DNA of 64,000 nucleotides from Aliivibrio wodanis (GCA_000953695.1 LN554846.1:2798151-2862150); one strand, 5' to 3'; numbered from the stretch's first letter, positions 38,383-50,922 are shown. Notes: generated by a model not told the origin, from the letters alone. A program made the numbers and translations.

Positions 38383-39150
38383 TCAAGCTTCTTTGATGTC
38401 ACTAAGGGTCGAATCGATCAATGATCTTGCTATCGTACCCTTTGGTGCTAATTCAGGTAAATTATCTAAATTAAACCAATCAGCTTTGATCAACTCTGTT
38501 TTATCCACTTTAATTTCTCCTGAATCATAATCCGCCATATATCCCATCATTAAACTGGATGGAAATGCCCAAGGCTGACTTGCGATATAACGAATATTTT
38601 TTATTTTAATACCAGTCTCTTCATAAACTTCTCGCTCAACGGCCATCTCTAACGTTTCACCCACCTCAACAAAACCAGCAAGAACAGTGAATAATCCGCC
38701 TTTATGTCGTTGGTGCTGTGCTAATAAAATGGTATCACCTCGACGTACCGCAACAATAATTGAAGGAAAAATACGGGGGTAATGCAATTTTCTACATTCA
38801 TTACATTGCATGGCTATTTGATTGAGATTTAATTGCGTTCGGCCACCACATTGAGGGCAAAAACGAAATTCACGAGCCATGAACCCATATTGAATCGCTT
38901 TACTTATCATTAGAAATAACGGTTCTTTGATCTGTAGTAGGTCTCTCAAGCTAGTATATTCAACGGTTTGCTCTATGTGTTCATCATTGATCCACATCAC
39001 AGGGAAACCGTCATAATCACCAATGCATACCGCTTGCTCAAAAGGTAAATTAAGTTCAATGGCACTCCCGCAAGGAAGGTTACTGCCCTCTAGCCAAATT
39101 GCTGAATCATTTACGACACACCAGTGCGCGTTTGTATGTTGGTTTAACAT
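38383..39150 (-). CDS. nudC: NADH pyrophosphatase / RNA decapping hydrolase NudC
   Basis: ATG at 39150 gives 255 residues, the NudC norm. A longer frame to 39294 would run back toward rsd and lacks homology. NudC cleaves NADH to NMNH and AMP and removes NAD caps from RNA. A zinc ribbon (FCPQCGG...[13 protein letters not shown]) precedes a perfect Nudix box ([20 protein letters not shown]). The NADH-specific array SQPWAFPSS follows, with Ala where many homologues have Pro. It is divergent from rsd and followed by hemE. Confidence 0.94.
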   Translation of the reverse strand: MLNQHTNAHWCVVNDSAIWLEGSNLPCGSAIELNLPFEQAVCIGDYDGFPVMWINDEHIEQTVEYTSLRDLLQIKEPLFLMISKAIQYGFMAREFRFCPQCGGRTQLNLNQIAMQCNECRKLHYPRIFPSIIVAVRRGDTILLAQHQRHKGGLFTVLAGFVEVGETLEMAVEREVYEETGIKIKNIRYIASQPWAFPSSLMMGYMADYDSGEIKVDKTELIKADWFNLDNLPELAPKGTIARSLIDSTLSDIKEA

Positions 39151-39310
39151 CTTTATCACAACCCTCTTGCAGCCATCAATATTTACTGGCAATCTTAAAG
39201 AACATAGTAATGAGTGTATACCCAACCGATCTTCTCTGAAACTGTATTTTAATATGTTGGGTATAGATATAAGACGTTGGTTTATTGCTTGCAACTACAA
39301 GGATATCGTT

Positions 39311-39793
39311 ATGCTTACTAAACTAAATCAATTCCAAGAACAATGGGGTGGGAATAACGATGTTATTGACCACTGGCTTTCTACTCGACAAGATCTCCTT
39401 GTGGAATTTTGTAAATTAGCTGGGCTCCCTCCATTTGATAACTCTTCCTCTTCACTTCCTTCTTTTTCATCCATTCAATCATTTACACAGCATTTGATTG
39501 ACTATATTTCTGAAGGCCACTTTAAAATTTACAATATGGTAATGGCTAAATGGGATGCGACGGGCTTTTCTCCAACAGAAGAAATGAGTCAACTATATGC
39601 CAATATTACAAAAACCACGGACCCGATTCTTAATTTCACAGATAAATATTCAAAAGAAAATGAGGCTTTATTATTAAGTGATTTTGATAATGATTTTTCT
39701 ATTTTAGGAGAAATTATTGAAGTGAGGTTTGAATTAGAAGATGGCTTAATCGAACTTATTGTGAGTAGTTTAAGTCACCCACCAGGTGCGTAA
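39311..39793 (+). CDS. rsd: Anti-sigma-70 factor Rsd
   Basis: The 160-residue protein starts MLTKLNQFQEQWGG at ATG 39311 (AAGGA upstream). It belongs to the Rsd/AlgQ family, helical-bundle proteins that bind sigma-70 region 4 and also influence SpoT. NDVIDHWLSTRQDLLVEFCKL and the middle FTQHLIDYISEGHFKIYNMV are typical. The neighbourhood hemE-nudC-rsd is the E. coli one. A longer reading frame beginning at 39023 overlaps nudC and is not real coding sequence. Confidence 0.93.
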   Translation: MLTKLNQFQEQWGGNNDVIDHWLSTRQDLLVEFCKLAGLPPFDNSSSSLPSFSSIQSFTQHLIDYISEGHFKIYNMVMAKWDATGFSPTEEMSQLYANITKTTDPILNFTDKYSKENEALLLSDFDNDFSILGEIIEVRFELEDGLIELIVSSLSHPPGA

Positions 39794-39906
39794 TGTCGAT
39801 AAGTAGTTATTAATTTCAACACAGTTATCGAGTATTTTAACCAGCTAAGATGATCAGTTATTTACTACGATTAGTATTATTTTTTAGTTATTAAATAATT
39901 GATATT

Positions 39907-39944
39907 AAAAAGCCGCCCATATTGAATATGAGCGGCTTTTATTT
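39907..39944 (-). terminator. rpoBC operon terminator
   Basis: AAAAGCCGC..ATATT and AATAT..GCGGCTTTTATTTT form a stable stem, 25 bases past the rpoC stop. It can also serve rsd from the other side. Confidence 0.88.
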
Positions 39945-39968
39945 TAAAGCAAAACTATTAAGGCTTAA

Positions 39969-42900
39969 TTACTCTTCAGAAGAGAATCCTGCATTTAATA
40001 GAGCGGCTAAGTTATCAGTCGCTTGTTCAGCAGAAGGAGCTTCTTGTTCCATTGCTTTTTGCTTTTGACGTTCTTGGTGGTATGCGAAACCTGTACCCGC
40101 TGGAATTAGACGACCAACGATTACGTTTTCTTTCAGACCACGTAGTTCATCACGCTTACCAGAAACAGCTGCTTCAGTAAGTACGCGCGTCGTTTCTTGG
40201 AACGATGCAGCAGAGATGAACGACTCAGTAGCAAGAGACGCTTTAGTAATACCTAGTAGATCACGTTCGAAACGAGCTGGTTGCTTACCTTCTGCTTCAA
40301 GCAGACGGTTTGCAATCGTTACGTTAGCGAATTCTAGCTGTTCACCTTCAAGGAAGGTAGAATCACCAGAATGTGTGATAGTACACTTACGTAGCATTTG
40401 ACGAACGATAGTTTCAATGTGCTTATCGTTAATCTTAACGCCTTGTAAGCGGTAAACTTCTTGAACTTCGTTAGTGATGTATTCAGTAACTGCATGGATA
40501 CCACGTAAACGTAGGATATCATGTGGAGTTTCTGGACCATCAGAGATAACGTCACCACGTTCAACTTTATCACCATCAAAGATGTTAAGTTGACGGTGCT
40601 TATGAATCATTTCTTCATAAACTTCGCCGTTATCGTCACGAGTGATCAATAAGCGTACTTTACCTTTAGTTTCTTTACCAAACGCAACAATACCTGCGTG
40701 CTCAGCAAGAATTGCTGGCTCTTTAGGTTTACGAGCTTCAAATAAGTCCGCAACGCGTGGAAGACCACCGGTAATATCTTTAGTACCACTTGAAGCTTGA
40801 GGAATACGAGCTAGTGTTTCACCGATACCTACGTTACCGCCATCTGCAAGGTTAACAATCGCCTTACCAGGTAGGAAGTATTGTGCTGGCATTTCAGTGC
40901 CAGGGATCATGATGTCACGACCATTCGCATCAACAAGTTTCACTGTTGGACGCATGTCTTTACCAGCAGAAGCACGCTCAGCCGCATCAAGGATAACAAT
41001 TGAAGATAGACCAGTTAACTCATCAGTTTGAGTTGTAATTGTCACACCATCAATCATGTCCACGAATTGAACTTGACCTTGTACTTCAGTGATGATTGGC
41101 ATTGTATGCGGGTCCCAAGCAGCGATCTTATCGCCTTGAACCACTGCATCACCATCTTTCTTAGAAAGAATAGTACCGTAAGATAGCTTATAGCTCTCTT
41201 TTGTACGGCCATGCTCATCAATAACTGTCATTTCAGAAGCACGAGATGTGATAACTAAGTTACCTTCACCGTTTGTTACGTGCTTAGCATTATGAAGCTT
41301 GATCGAACCAGTCGTCTTAACTTGAATGCTATTGTCTGCTGCTGCCGTAGATGCCGCACCACCGATGTGGAACGTACGCATCGTTAGCTGTGTACCAGGT
41401 TCACCGATTGATTGAGCAGCGATAACACCTACTGACTCACCTTGGTTTACCATGTGACCACGAGCCAAGTCACGACCGTAACAGTTAGCACAACAACCGA
41501 AGTCAGCTTCACAGCTTACTACTGAACGCACTTTAATCTGGTCAACTGAATTTTCTTCAACGATTTGACACTGCTTCTCATCAAGAAGCGTGTTACGTGG
41601 AAGAAGAATCTCATCTGTACCAGGTTTCAATACATCTTCAGCAACCACACGACCTAGAACACGCTCGTGTAGAGGTTCTTTAACATCACCACCTTCAATT
41701 AGAGGGATCATGGTTACACCTTCCAGTGTTCCACAGTCATCTAAATGAACTACAACATCTTGAGCAACATCAACTAAACGACGAGTCAGGTAACCTGAGT
41801 TCGCTGTTTTAAGTGCTGTATCGGCAAGACCTTTACGCGCACCATGCGTTGAGATGAAGTATTGGTTTACGTTTAGACCTTCACGGAAGTTCGCCGTGAT
41901 CGGTGTTTCGATGATTGAACCATCTGGTTTCGCCATCAGACCACGCATACCTGCAAGCTGACGAATCTGAGCTGCAGAACCACGAGCACCTGAATCGGCC
42001 ATCATGTAAACACTGTTAAACGATTCTTGCTGCTCTTCTTCACCATCGCGGTTAAGCACGGTTTCTGAAGACAAGTTATCCATCATCTCTTTAGCAACTT
42101 GTTCATTCGTTGCTGCCCAGATATCGATAACTTTGTTGTAACGTTCGCCTGCAGTTACAAGACCAGATTGGTACTGTTCTTGAATTTGCTTAACTTCTTC
42201 TTCTGCATCAGCAACTTTAGTGTACTTAGCATCAGGGATAACCATGTCATCGATACCAACAGACGCACCAGACAATGCTGCGTATGCGAAACCTGTGTAC
42301 ATGATTTGGTCAGCAAACACTACTGTGTCTTTTAGACCAAGAGAACGATATGCTTCGTTTAGTAGGTTAGAGATTTGCTTCTTACCTAACTTCTGGTTAA
42401 TGATGCTGTAAGGTAGACCTTCAGGAACGATCTGCCATAGCATTGCACGACCAACAGTCGTATCAACCAGTTTAGTTTCACGAGTTTCAATACCGTTTTC
42501 ATCACGAAGTACTTCTGTGATTCGAACTTTAACGCGAGCATGTAGCTCTGCACAACCTGTACGGTATGCTTTCTCAGCTTCAGCAAAACCTTCAAGGTAC
42601 ATGCCTTCGCCTTTCGCGTTAATTTTGTCACGTGTCATGTAGTACAGACCTAATACAACATCCTGAGAAGGAACGATGATTGGGTCGCCTGATGCTGGCG
42701 ACAGAATGTTATTCGTCGACATCATTAGTGTACGTGCTTCTAATTGAGCTTCCAGAGTTAGAGGTACGTGTACCGCCATCTGGTCACCATCGAAGTCGGC
42801 GTTATATGCCGCACACACAAGTGGGTGAAGCTGAATCGCTTTACCTTCGATTAGTACTGGTTCAAACGCTTGAATACCAAGACGGTGAAGTGTTGGTGCA

Positions 42901-44174
42901 CGGTTAAGCAGTACTGGGTGTTCACGAATTACGTCATCTAGGATATCCCAAACGATCGCTTCTTCGCGCTCTACCATTTTCTTAGCAGCTTTGATTGTCG
43001 TAGCAAGACCGCGACCTTCTAATTTGCTGTAGATAAATGGTTTAAATAGTTCAAGTGCCATCTTCTTAGGAAGACCACACTGATGTAGACGAAGGTATGG
43101 ACCTACTGTAATTACAGAACGACCAGAGTAGTCTACACGTTTACCAAGCAAGTTCTGACGGAAACGACCTTGTTTACCCTTGATCATATCAGCAAGAGAT
43201 TTAAGAGGACGCTTGTTAGAACCTGTAATCGCACGACCACGACGACCGTTATCAAGCAGCGCATCCACAGACTCTTGCAACATACGTTTTTCGTTACGTA
43301 CAATGATGTCTGGTGCAGCTAGGTCTAAAAGACGCTTCAAACGGTTATTACGGTTAATCACACGACGGTATAAGTCATTTAGATCAGACGTAGCAAAACG
43401 GCCGCCATCTAGTGGTACTAGAGGACGAAGATCTGGCGGAAGTACAGGTAGAACAGTTAAGATCATCCATTCTGGATTATTACCAGATTGAACGAATGCT
43501 TCTACAAGTTTCAAACGCTTAGTCAGTTTCTTACGTTTTGTTTCTGAGTTAGTAGTTTCTAACTCTTCACGCATGTCTTCGATTTCAGCTTGCATGTCCA
43601 TAGAGCCAAGCAAGTCTTTAATCGCTTCCGCACCCATCTTAGCTGTAAATTCGTCACCGAACTCTTCTAGCTTATCAAGGTAGTCTTCTTCTGAAAGAAG
43701 TTGGCTGCGCTCTAAGTCAGTCATACCCGGCTCTGTAACCACATATGATTCAAAATAAAGTACACGTTCGATATCACGTAGAGGAATGTCCATTAACAAA
43801 CCAATACGAGATGGAAGTGACTTCAGGAACCAGATATGTGCAACAGGAGACGCAAGTTCAATATGGCCCATACGGTCACGACGAACTTTAGTTTGCGTTA
43901 CTTCTACGCCACATTTTTCACAGATAACACCACGGTGCTTCAGGCGCTTATATTTACCACATAAGCACTCGTAGTCTTTAACTGGGCCAAAGATACGTGC
44001 ACAGAAAAGACCGTCACGTTCTGGCTTAAAGGTACGATAGTTGATTGTTTCTGGCTTTTTAACTTCACCAAAAGACCATGAACGAATTTGGTCAGGTGAA
44101 GCAAGACCGATTTTGATTGCATCAAATTCTTCGGTCTTGTGTTGTGCTTTCAGAAACTTTAATAAGTCTTTCAC
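39969..44174 (-). CDS. rpoC: RNA polymerase beta' subunit
   Basis: The 1401-residue beta' subunit starts at GTG 44174 ([10 protein letters not shown]), the same start codon as E. coli. It has the N-terminal zinc ribbon [19 protein letters not shown], the catalytic magnesium site [16 protein letters not shown] and the second zinc site (CCANCYGRD). The trigger loop region ([14 protein letters not shown]) is also present. It assembles with RpoB, RpoA and omega. A terminator-like hairpin and an SD-masking stem lie in the 71-base gap after rpoB. Confidence 0.99.
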   Translation of the reverse strand: MKDLLKFLKAQHKTEEFDAIKIGLASPDQIRSWSFGEVKKPETINYRTFKPERDGLFCARIFGPVKDYECLCGKYKRLKHRGVICEKCGVEVTQTKVRRDRMGHIELASPVAHIWFLKSLPSRIGLLMDIPLRDIERVLYFESYVVTEPGMTDLERSQLLSEEDYLDKLEEFGDEFTAKMGAEAIKDLLGSMDMQAEIEDMREELETTNSETKRKKLTKRLKLVEAFVQSGNNPEWMILTVLPVLPPDLRPLVPLDGGRFATSDLNDLYRRVINRNNRLKRLLDLAAPDIIVRNEKRMLQESVDALLDNGRRGRAITGSNKRPLKSLADMIKGKQGRFRQNLLGKRVDYSGRSVITVGPYLRLHQCGLPKKMALELFKPFIYSKLEGRGLATTIKAAKKMVEREEAIVWDILDDVIREHPVLLNRAPTLHRLGIQAFEPVLIEGKAIQLHPLVCAAYNADFDGDQMAVHVPLTLEAQLEARTLMMSTNNILSPASGDPIIVPSQDVVLGLYYMTRDKINAKGEGMYLEGFAEAEKAYRTGCAELHARVKVRITEVLRDENGIETRETKLVDTTVGRAMLWQIVPEGLPYSIINQKLGKKQISNLLNEAYRSLGLKDTVVFADQIMYTGFAYAALSGASVGIDDMVIPDAKYTKVADAEEEVKQIQEQYQSGLVTAGERYNKVIDIWAATNEQVAKEMMDNLSSETVLNRDGEEEQQESFNSVYMMADSGARGSAAQIRQLAGMRGLMAKPDGSIIETPITANFREGLNVNQYFISTHGARKGLADTALKTANSGYLTRRLVDVAQDVVVHLDDCGTLEGVTMIPLIEGGDVKEPLHERVLGRVVAEDVLKPGTDEILLPRNTLLDEKQCQIVEENSVDQIKVRSVVSCEADFGCCANCYGRDLARGHMVNQGESVGVIAAQSIGEPGTQLTMRTFHIGGAASTAAADNSIQVKTTGSIKLHNAKHVTNGEGNLVITSRASEMTVIDEHGRTKESYKLSYGTILSKKDGDAVVQGDKIAAWDPHTMPIITEVQGQVQFVDMIDGVTITTQTDELTGLSSIVILDAAERASAGKDMRPTVKLVDANGRDIMIPGTEMPAQYFLPGKAIVNLADGGNVGIGETLARIPQASSGTKDITGGLPRVADLFEARKPKEPAILAEHAGIVAFGKETKGKVRLLITRDDNGEVYEEMIHKHRQLNIFDGDKVERGDVISDGPETPHDILRLRGIHAVTEYITNEVQEVYRLQGVKINDKHIETIVRQMLRKCTITHSGDSTFLEGEQLEFANVTIANRLLEAEGKQPARFERDLLGITKASLATESFISAASFQETTRVLTEAAVSGKRDELRGLKENVIVGRLIPAGTGFAYHQERQKQKAMEQEAPSAEQATDNLAALLNAGFSSEE

Positions 44175-44180
44175 ATTCGG

Positions 44181-44193
44181 CTCCTGTAAGGAG
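44181..44193 (-). promoter_or_regulatory. Shine-Dalgarno-masking stem before rpoC
   Basis: On the minus strand CTCCT-TAC-AGGAG pairs the rpoC Shine-Dalgarno (AGGAG, seven bases before GTG) with a complementary CTCCT just upstream. The stem is short, but directly after the terminator-like hairpin it may tune rpoC translation. Confidence 0.45.
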
Positions 44194-44219
44194 AAAAAAG
44201 GCGCTCGGCGAGCGCCTTA
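44194..44219 (-). terminator. Intercistronic terminator-like hairpin between rpoB and rpoC
   Basis: On the minus strand AAGGCGCTC, loop GCC, GAGCGCCTT and a continuing T-run form a strong intrinsic-terminator shape, 26 bases after the rpoB stop and 20 before the rpoC start. It would reduce beta' relative to beta unless antiterminated or read through. I know of no equivalent in E. coli. Confidence 0.7.
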
Positions 44220-44245
44220 TATTCTACCGAACAATCTCAATGAGA

Positions 44246-47200
44246 TTATTCTTCGTCTTCTAACTCGATGTTGATACCAAGTGAGCGGATTTCTTTCAAC
44301 AATACGTTGAATGATTCTGGCATACCTGGTTCCATACGATGATCGCCATCTACGATGTTCTTATACATCTTAGTACGACCGTTCACGTCATCCGACTTAA
44401 CGGTTAGCATTTCTTGTAAAGTATATGCAGCACCATATGCTTCAAGTGCCCATACTTCCATCTCACCGAAACGCTGACCACCGAACTGAGCTTTACCACC
44501 AAGTGGTTGCTGAGTTACAAGGCTGTAAGAGCCGGTAGAACGTGCGTGCATCTTGTCATCAACTAAGTGGTTTAGTTTTAGCATGTACATGTAACCAACA
44601 GTTACAGGACGCTCAAACTCATCACCAGTACGACCATCAAACAATTTCAATTGACCAGATTCTGGTAAATCTACTAGTTTTAATAGTTCTTTAATTGAGG
44701 CTTCTGGAGCACCATCAAAGATTGGTGTTGCGATTGGTAAACCACCACGTAAGTTCTTAATTAATGTACGAACTTCGTCATCTGACAATGCAGCGATGTC
44801 TACTTCTTGGCGAGTTTCACCAAGATCGTATACTTTTTGTAAGAAGTTACGGAACTTATGCAGTTCTTGTTGCTCTTTAAGCATTTGGTTAAGTTTGTCA
44901 CCAACGCCTTTCGCAGCAAGACCCATATGAACTTCAAGAATTTGACCGATGTTCATACGAGAAGGTACACCCAGAGGATTCAATACGATATCTACTGGCT
45001 GACCTTTTTCATCATAAGGCATGTCTTCAACAGGGTTGATCTTAGAGATTACACCCTTGTTACCATGACGACCCGCCATCTTATCACCAGGCTGAATTCG
45101 ACGTTTTACCGCTAGGTAAACTTTAACGATTTTCAGTACGCCAGGTGCAAGATCATCACCTTGAGTGATCTTACGACGTTTAGTTTCGAATTTCTTATCG
45201 AACTCTGCTTTAAGCTCATCATATTGCTCAGCAAGCTGTTCAAGTTGATTCTGTTGAGATTCGTCGTCAAGCGTGATTTCTAACCACTGCTTACGATCCA
45301 TCGCATCAAGCTTAATTTCAGAAGTACCTGCTGCAAGTAGAAGTGTGCGAACACGTGCTAATAAGCCACCTTCAAGAATCTGGAATTCTTCAGTAATGTC
45401 TTTCTTAGCTTCTTTAAGCTGCATTTGTTCGATTTCTAGAGCACGTTTATCTTTTTCAACACCATCACGAGTAAATACTTGTACATCAATGATAGTACCT
45501 GAAACAGAGTTTGGTACACGTAGAGAAGAATCTTTAACATCAGATGCTTTTTCACCGAAGATAGCTCGTAGTAGCTTCTCTTCAGGAGTCAGTTGAGTTT
45601 CACCTTTAGGTGTTACTTTACCAACTAGGATGTCACCACCCTTAACTTCAGCACCAATGTAAACAATACCTGATTCATCGAGTTTAGACAGTGCAGCTTC
45701 ACCTACATTAGGGATATCTGCAGTGATCTCTTCTGAACCAAGTTTAGTATCACGAGCCACACAAGATAGTTCTTGAATATGGATTGTCGTGAAACGGTCT
45801 TCCTGAACTACACGCTCAGATACAAGGATTGAATCCTCGAAGTTATAACCATTCCAAGGCATGAACGCGATACGCATGTTCTGACCAAGTGCAAGCTCAC
45901 CAAGATCCGTTGAAGGACCATCAGCAAGTACATCACCACGAGTTACAGGTTCACCAGGAAGTACTGTAGGACGTTGGTTGATACACGTATTTTGGTTAGA
46001 ACGAGTGTATTTTGTTAAGTTGTAGATATCGATACCAGCTTCGCCAGGTACCAATTCTTCTTCGTTCACTTTAATAACGATACGAGAAGCATCTACAGAC
46101 TGAACCATACCGCCACGTTTCGCAACTGCAGTTACACCTGAATCGACTGCTACACTACGTTCAATACCAGTACCAACTAAAGGCTTATCAGCTCTTAGTG
46201 TAGGTACAGCTTGACGTTGCATGTTCGCGCCCATCAAGGCACGGTTCGCATCATCGTGTTCTAGGAACGGGATAAGCGATGCAGCTACAGATACAACTTG
46301 GTTTGTCGCGACATCCATATATTGAATGTGTTCACGTGGGTGTAGGCCAGATTCACCTTTCTGACGAGCGATGATTAGTTCATCAGCGAAAGTACCTTCT
46401 TCTGTTAACACGGCATTCGCCTGTGCAATAACAAAAGTACCTTCTTCAATCGCAGATAGGTAATCTACATCTTCAGTCACAACATTATCAACAACACGAC
46501 GATATGGAGTTTCTAAGAAACCATATTCATTACATCGAGCGTAAGCTGATAATGAGTTAATTAGACCGATGTTTGGACCTTCAGGTGTTTCGATTGGACA
46601 TAGGCGACCGTAGTGAGTCGCGTGTACATCACGAACTTCGAAACCAGCACGCTCACGAGTCAGACCACCAGGACCTAAAGCAGAAATACGACGTTTGTGC
46701 GTAACTTCTGACAATGGGTTATTCTGATCCATAAACTGAGATAGCTGTGAAGAACCAAAGAATTCTTTAACTGCAGCTGAAATCGGCTTAGCATTGATAA
46801 GGTCTTGAGGCATAATAGCATCAAGATCACCAAGACTTAAACGCTCACGAACAGCACGTTCTACACGAACTAGACCAACACGGAATTGGTTTTCTGCCAT
46901 TTCGCCAACAGAACGAATACGACGGTTACCAAGGTGATCGATATCATCAACCTCGCCTTTACCGTTACGAATATCGATCAGCTTGCGCATAACCTCGATG
47001 ATGTCTTTCTCATCAAGAATACCATTACCTTCATCATTATCACGGCCAATTGAGCTATTAAACTTCATACGACCAACAGTCGATAAGTCATAGCGATCTT
47101 CAGAGAAGAATAGGCTTTCAAATAATGATTCAGCAGCTTCTTTTGTTGGTGGCTCGCCTGGGCGCATCATTCGGTAAATTTCAACTAGAGCCGATAGACG

Positions 47201-48274
47201 GTCAACAGTTGAATCAGCACGTAATGTGTCTGAAATGTATGCACCATGATCAAGGTCATTCGTAAATAACACTTCGATCTTCTTATGGCCAGCTTGAGAT
47301 AAATTAGCAAGATCTTCTAAGCTAAACTCTTGGTTAGCTGCGATAATGATCTCGCCTGTGTCTTCATTCACATAATCGTGAGAAGCCACTTTACCTACGA
47401 TATAATCCACTGGTACTTCGATATAGTTTACTTCGTCTTTCGTCAATTGACGGATATGACGTGCAGTAATACGACGACCGGCTTCAACATAAACCTTGCC
47501 GTTCGATTCGATATCGAATGTTGCAGTCTCACCACGTAAACGCTCAGGAAGTAATTCCATCATTAGCGTTTGATCTTTCACTTCAAATACAACTTTGTCG
47601 AAGAATAAATCTAAGATTTCTTCTGTTGTCTTGCGAAGTGCACGTAAGATGATCGTTGCTGGTAATTTACGACGGCGGTCGATACGTACGAATAAGTTAT
47701 CCTTAGGATCAAATTCGAAGTCTAACCATGAACCACGGTAAGGAATTACACGTGCGTTATAAAGAACTTTACCAGATGAATGGGTTTTACCCTTATCGCT
47801 GTCGAAGAAGACACCTGGGCTGCGGTGCAGCTGGGATACGATAACCCTTTCAGTACCATTGATTACAAAAGTACCATTGTCTGTCATAAGCGGAATTTCG
47901 CCCATGTAGACTTCTTGTTCTTTAATGTCTTTTACCGTGCCTGCAGGTGCATCTTTATCGTACACAACTAAACGCAGTTTAACACGTAGAGGTGCAGAAT
48001 ATGTAACACCGCGGATTTGACATTCTTTAACGTCAAATTCTGGCTCACGGAGATTGTAGCTAACGTATTCTAGCTTAGAGTTGCCGTTATAGCTCTGAAT
48101 TGGAAAAACAGAACGGAAAGCAGCCTCAAGACCGTATTGCCCTTCAGGATCTTGCTCGATAAACTTAGTAAAAGAATCAAGCTGGATCGATAGCAAGTAT
48201 GGTATGTCCAACACTTGTGGACGCTTACCAAAATCCTTACGGATGCGCTTTTTCTCTGTATAAGAGTAAACCAT
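44246..48274 (-). CDS. rpoB: RNA polymerase beta subunit
   Basis: The 1342-residue beta subunit has the E. coli length. It begins [19 protein letters not shown] and ends ELEDEE. The rifampicin-binding cluster reads as wild type ([18 protein letters not shown] and [12 protein letters not shown]), so the strain should be sensitive by this criterion. Active-site motifs such as [13 protein letters not shown] are present. It follows rplL across a 232-base gap with an attenuator. Confidence 0.99.
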   Translation of the reverse strand: MVYSYTEKKRIRKDFGKRPQVLDIPYLLSIQLDSFTKFIEQDPEGQYGLEAAFRSVFPIQSYNGNSKLEYVSYNLREPEFDVKECQIRGVTYSAPLRVKLRLVVYDKDAPAGTVKDIKEQEVYMGEIPLMTDNGTFVINGTERVIVSQLHRSPGVFFDSDKGKTHSSGKVLYNARVIPYRGSWLDFEFDPKDNLFVRIDRRRKLPATIILRALRKTTEEILDLFFDKVVFEVKDQTLMMELLPERLRGETATFDIESNGKVYVEAGRRITARHIRQLTKDEVNYIEVPVDYIVGKVASHDYVNEDTGEIIIAANQEFSLEDLANLSQAGHKKIEVLFTNDLDHGAYISDTLRADSTVDRLSALVEIYRMMRPGEPPTKEAAESLFESLFFSEDRYDLSTVGRMKFNSSIGRDNDEGNGILDEKDIIEVMRKLIDIRNGKGEVDDIDHLGNRRIRSVGEMAENQFRVGLVRVERAVRERLSLGDLDAIMPQDLINAKPISAAVKEFFGSSQLSQFMDQNNPLSEVTHKRRISALGPGGLTRERAGFEVRDVHATHYGRLCPIETPEGPNIGLINSLSAYARCNEYGFLETPYRRVVDNVVTEDVDYLSAIEEGTFVIAQANAVLTEEGTFADELIIARQKGESGLHPREHIQYMDVATNQVVSVAASLIPFLEHDDANRALMGANMQRQAVPTLRADKPLVGTGIERSVAVDSGVTAVAKRGGMVQSVDASRIVIKVNEEELVPGEAGIDIYNLTKYTRSNQNTCINQRPTVLPGEPVTRGDVLADGPSTDLGELALGQNMRIAFMPWNGYNFEDSILVSERVVQEDRFTTIHIQELSCVARDTKLGSEEITADIPNVGEAALSKLDESGIVYIGAEVKGGDILVGKVTPKGETQLTPEEKLLRAIFGEKASDVKDSSLRVPNSVSGTIIDVQVFTRDGVEKDKRALEIEQMQLKEAKKDITEEFQILEGGLLARVRTLLLAAGTSEIKLDAMDRKQWLEITLDDESQQNQLEQLAEQYDELKAEFDKKFETKRRKITQGDDLAPGVLKIVKVYLAVKRRIQPGDKMAGRHGNKGVISKINPVEDMPYDEKGQPVDIVLNPLGVPSRMNIGQILEVHMGLAAKGVGDKLNQMLKEQQELHKFRNFLQKVYDLGETRQEVDIAALSDDEVRTLIKNLRGGLPIATPIFDGAPEASIKELLKLVDLPESGQLKLFDGRTGDEFERPVTVGYMYMLKLNHLVDDKMHARSTGSYSLVTQQPLGGKAQFGGQRFGEMEVWALEAYGAAYTLQEMLTVKSDDVNGRTKMYKNIVDGDHRMEPGMPESFNVLLKEIRSLGINIELEDEE

Positions 48275-48361
48275 GGGGTTCCTCAGCTCGCTGATAAGTG
48301 ACCCGAACCATCCGCCTTCGAAAGGTTGGGACAGTAACTAATAACACTGTTTTCTGTAGGA

Positions 48362-48386
48362 CATAATCTCTGATTGAGATTATGTT
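48362..48386. other. Perfect hairpin in the rplL-rpoB spacer
   Basis: ACATAATCTC and GAGATTATGT pair around a short loop (TGATT). On the transcribed minus strand it has no T-tail, so it is not a terminator. Its place between rplL and rpoB suggests an RNase III processing stem, as in the E. coli operon. Confidence 0.45.
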
Positions 48387-48443
48387 TTTTGCTCGGATAT
48401 AGGGACTTTAAACAGTGTGAAATTACCCTAAACCCTACAGCGC

Positions 48444-48473
48444 AAAAAGGCCGGTGGTTAATAAACCACCAGC
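48444..48473 (-). terminator. rplL-rpoB attenuator
   Basis: On the minus strand GGCTGGTGGTT, loop TATT, AACCACCGGCC and TTTTT, about 35 bases beyond rplL. It matches the partial terminator known in this spacer in E. coli, which lowers rpoBC expression relative to the ribosomal genes. Confidence 0.88.
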
Positions 48474-48506
48474 CATTAGCCGTTAGGCTATGAAACTAAG
48501 TAATAA

Positions 48507-48872
48507 TTACTTGATTTCAACAGTTGCACCAGCTTCTTCAAGCTGTGCTTTAAGGCCTTCAGCTTCAGCTTTATCAACGCCTTCTTTAAGTGCAGCAGGA
48601 GCTGAGTCTACAAGACCCTTAGCTTCTTTCAGGCCAAGACCTGTAGCGCCACGTACTGCTTTGATTACAGAAACTTTGTTTCCGCCAACAGCAGTTAGGA
48701 TTACGTCAAATTCAGTTTGCTCTTCAGCAGCTTCAGCAGCAGCGCCACCAGCAACTACTGCAGCAGCAGCAGTAACACCGAATTTTTCTTCCATAGCTTC
48801 GATAAGCTCAACAACTTGCATTACAGACATTTCTGCAACTGCGTCTAGGATTTGCTCGTTAGTAATAGACAT
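48507..48872 (-). CDS. rplL: 50S ribosomal protein L7/L12
   Basis: The 121-residue stalk protein begins [33 protein letters not shown]. It has an Ala-rich hinge (about 38-52), and its globular C-domain ends VKGLVDS-like [16 protein letters not shown]...[10 protein letters not shown]. Four copies bind L10 in the ribosomal stalk and recruit translation factors. The gene lies 55 bases after rplJ in the same operon. Confidence 0.98.
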   Translation of the reverse strand: MSITNEQILDAVAEMSVMQVVELIEAMEEKFGVTAAAAVVAGGAAAEAAEEQTEFDVILTAVGGNKVSVIKAVRGATGLGLKEAKGLVDSAPAALKEGVDKAEAEGLKAQLEEAGATVEIK

Positions 48873-48927
48873 AACAATTCTCTTTTAAGTCAACAATAAT
48901 TTATTTTGTAATCAAATAAAGCAGGGC

Positions 48928-49422
48928 TTATGCCGCAACTTCTTCTTTTTGATCACGAACAGCAGCGATAGTACGTACCAATTTACCAGCAGAAGCTTCT
49001 TTCATGCACATCATTAAGCGTGCGATAGCTTCGTCGTAAGTTGGTAGTGTCGCTAGTACATCAGCATCAGTAACTGCGCCTTCAAATGCAGCAGCTTTGA
49101 TCTCGAAGTCTTTATTCTCTTTAGCAAAGTCTTTAAAAAGACGTGCTGCAGCACCTGGGTGCTCGTTAGAGAATGCAAGTAGAGACGGACCAGTAAAGGT
49201 GTCTTGTAGACACTCATACTCAGTACCTTCTACTGCACGACGTGCTAAAGTGTTACGAACAACTCTCATGTAAACACCCGCTTCACGCGCTTGTTTACGT
49301 AGAGAAGTCATCGCGCCAACAGTAACGCCACGAGAATCAGCTACAACTGCAGAAAGTGCACCACTGGCTGCTTCGTTGACTTCAGCAACAATTGCTTTTT
49401 TGTCTTGAAGATTTAAAGCCAT
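48928..49422 (-). CDS. rplJ: 50S ribosomal protein L10
   Basis: The ATG at 49422 ([19 protein letters not shown]) gives 164 residues, as in E. coli (165). The frame open further upstream, to 49488, runs into the structured leader and is not used. L10 anchors L7/L12 dimers to 23S rRNA and represses its own mRNA. AGAGGTTAAT precedes the start. The gene heads the rplJL-rpoBC transcription unit. Confidence 0.97.
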   Translation of the reverse strand: MALNLQDKKAIVAEVNEAASGALSAVVADSRGVTVGAMTSLRKQAREAGVYMRVVRNTLARRAVEGTEYECLQDTFTGPSLLAFSNEHPGAAARLFKDFAKENKDFEIKAAAFEGAVTDADVLATLPTYDEAIARLMMCMKEASAGKLVRTIAAVRDQKEEVAA

Positions 49423-49489
49423 TTGGATTAACCTCTGGTTGTGATTACACCACTCACTACAAAATGTAGGAGAGTAATTACGATGCATT

Positions 49490-49590
49490 CCCAGAAAGCT
49501 AATTTTAAAAATTAGCCTTTAGTTCGGGCACCGTCTACGCAGGTTTTATTAAGCTCTTTTACAAGCGCCTACGGTCTTGGACGGAGACTA
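49490..49590 (-). ncRNA. L10 (rplJ) mRNA leader
   Basis: On the minus strand the blocks GTCCAAGACCGTAGGCGC and CCTGCGTAGACGGTGCCC face each other, as in the E. coli rplJ leader. There L10-L7/L12 binds the folded RNA and blocks rplJ translation. A second hairpin (GGCTAATTTTT/AAAAATTAGC) follows. The role is inferred from conserved sequence and position. Confidence 0.8.
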
Positions 49591-49666
49591 TTCAATAAAA
49601 ATCAAACAGCCCCAACCATAAATTTGATAAGCGCAGAATTATACACAAATCCTACGCTTTTGCAAA

Positions 49667-50371
49667 TTAGTTTGTAGCAGTATCTAGAGTCGCTTGATCT
49701 AGAGATACGCCAGCACCCATTGTAGTTGAGATGCTTACCTTCTTCAGAAAAACACCTTTCGCTGAAGTTGGTTTTGCTTTCTTAAGTGCAACTAGAAGAG
49801 ATTCTAAGTTCTCTTTAAGTTGAGCGCCATCAAAATCCACTTTACCGATAGTAGTGTGGATGATGCCGTTTTTGTCGTTACGGTAACGAACCTGACCAGC
49901 TTTCGCATTTTTAACTGCTTGAGCAACATTAGGAGTTACAGTACCAACTTTAGGGTTTGGCATAAGACCGCGAGGACCTAGGATTGTACCTAGTTGACCA
50001 ACAACGCGCATTGCATCTGGAGAAGCAACAACAACGTCAAAGTTCATTTCGCCTTTCTTAACTAGTTCAGCAAGATCTTCCATGCCTACTAGATCAGCGC
50101 CAGCTTCTTTAGCTGCTTCTGCGTTTGCACCTTGAGTGAACACAGCAACACGGATATCACGACCAGTACCGTGAGGTAGTACTGTTGCACCACGTACGTT
50201 TTGGTCTGATTTACGTGCATCAATGCCAAGGTTGATAGCAACATCAACACTTTCATTGAATTTAGCGGTAGCTAGTTCTTTAAGAAGAGCAACAGCTTCG
50301 TTGATTTCGTAGTCTTTAGTAACTTCCACTTTTTCGCGGATATTACGCATACGCTTAGTAAGTTTAGCCAT
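49667..50371 (-). CDS. rplA: 50S ribosomal protein L1
   Basis: The 234-residue L1 begins [16 protein letters not shown]. It has [19 protein letters not shown] in domain II and ends [17 protein letters not shown]. It binds the mobile L1 stalk of 23S rRNA and, in E. coli, the rplKA mRNA for autoregulation. It starts four bases after the rplK stop, in the same operon. Confidence 0.98.
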   Translation of the reverse strand: MAKLTKRMRNIREKVEVTKDYEINEAVALLKELATAKFNESVDVAINLGIDARKSDQNVRGATVLPHGTGRDIRVAVFTQGANAEAAKEAGADLVGMEDLAELVKKGEMNFDVVVASPDAMRVVGQLGTILGPRGLMPNPKVGTVTPNVAQAVKNAKAGQVRYRNDKNGIIHTTIGKVDFDGAQLKENLESLLVALKKAKPTSAKGVFLKKVSISTTMGAGVSLDQATLDTATN

Positions 50372-50375
50372 TTTA

Positions 50376-50804
50376 TTAACCCTCTACCACTAGACCCATT
50401 GAACGAGCAGTACCAGCAATTGAACGCTTCATAGCTTCAATGTCAGCACCAGTCATGTCCGCAGCTTTAGTTTCTGCGATCTCTTGTACTTGAGCGTCAG
50501 TAATAGTACCAACTTTCTCAGTGTTTGGACGACCAGAACCAGACTTAACGCCAGCAGCTTTCTTAAGAAGAACAGCAGCAGGTGGAGTCTTAGTAATAAA
50601 CGTGAAAGAACGGTCGTTGTATACAGAGATAACAACTGGAGTAGGTAGACCTTTCTCAACAGATTCTGTTCTTGCGTTAAACGCTTTACAGAATTCCATG
50701 ATATTAACACCGTGTTGACCTAGAGCAGGACCAACTGGTGGACTTGGGTTCGCCATACCTGCTGCAACTTGCAGTTTGATATAAGCTTCAACTTTCTTAG
50801 CCAT
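50376..50804 (-). CDS. rplK: 50S ribosomal protein L11
   Basis: The ATG at 50804 gives 142 residues ([22 protein letters not shown]), the E. coli length. An ATG eight codons upstream is not conserved. L11 forms the GTPase-associated centre with 23S rRNA and is needed for RelA activation. Proline hinge residues in [13 protein letters not shown] are present. It is trimethylated by PrmA, encoded at 25.8 kb in this window. Confidence 0.97.
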   Translation of the reverse strand: MAKKVEAYIKLQVAAGMANPSPPVGPALGQHGVNIMEFCKAFNARTESVEKGLPTPVVISVYNDRSFTFITKTPPAAVLLKKAAGVKSGSGRPNTEKVGTITDAQVQEIAETKAADMTGADIEAMKRSIAGTARSMGLVVEG

Positions 50805-50861
50805 AATATTTCCTAATTTTGGGTTCAAACGCCATCCAACTGGATTAGCTCCCCGTTAACA

Positions 50862-50898
50862 AAAACGCGCGAAATTATAATAATAATTCGCGCGTTTT
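50862..50898 (-). terminator. Terminator between nusG and rplK
   Basis: AAAACGCGCGAA..TTAT and ATAATTCGCGCGTTTT form a long symmetric stem with T residues after it on the minus strand. It separates secE-nusG from rplKA. Confidence 0.87.
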
Positions 50899-50922
50899 AC
50901 AATAGCTTTGCTGATTTTTCGA

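Noticed and set aside
39023..39310. N-terminal extension of the rsd frame and matching extension of nudC
   Set aside because: Both lie in the divergent promoter region and overlap each other. Conserved protein sequence begins at 39311 and 39150.
48490..48888. Plus-strand Ala/Ser-rich frame over rplL
   Set aside because: It is antisense to L7/L12 and its composition mirrors the Ala-rich rplL codons.
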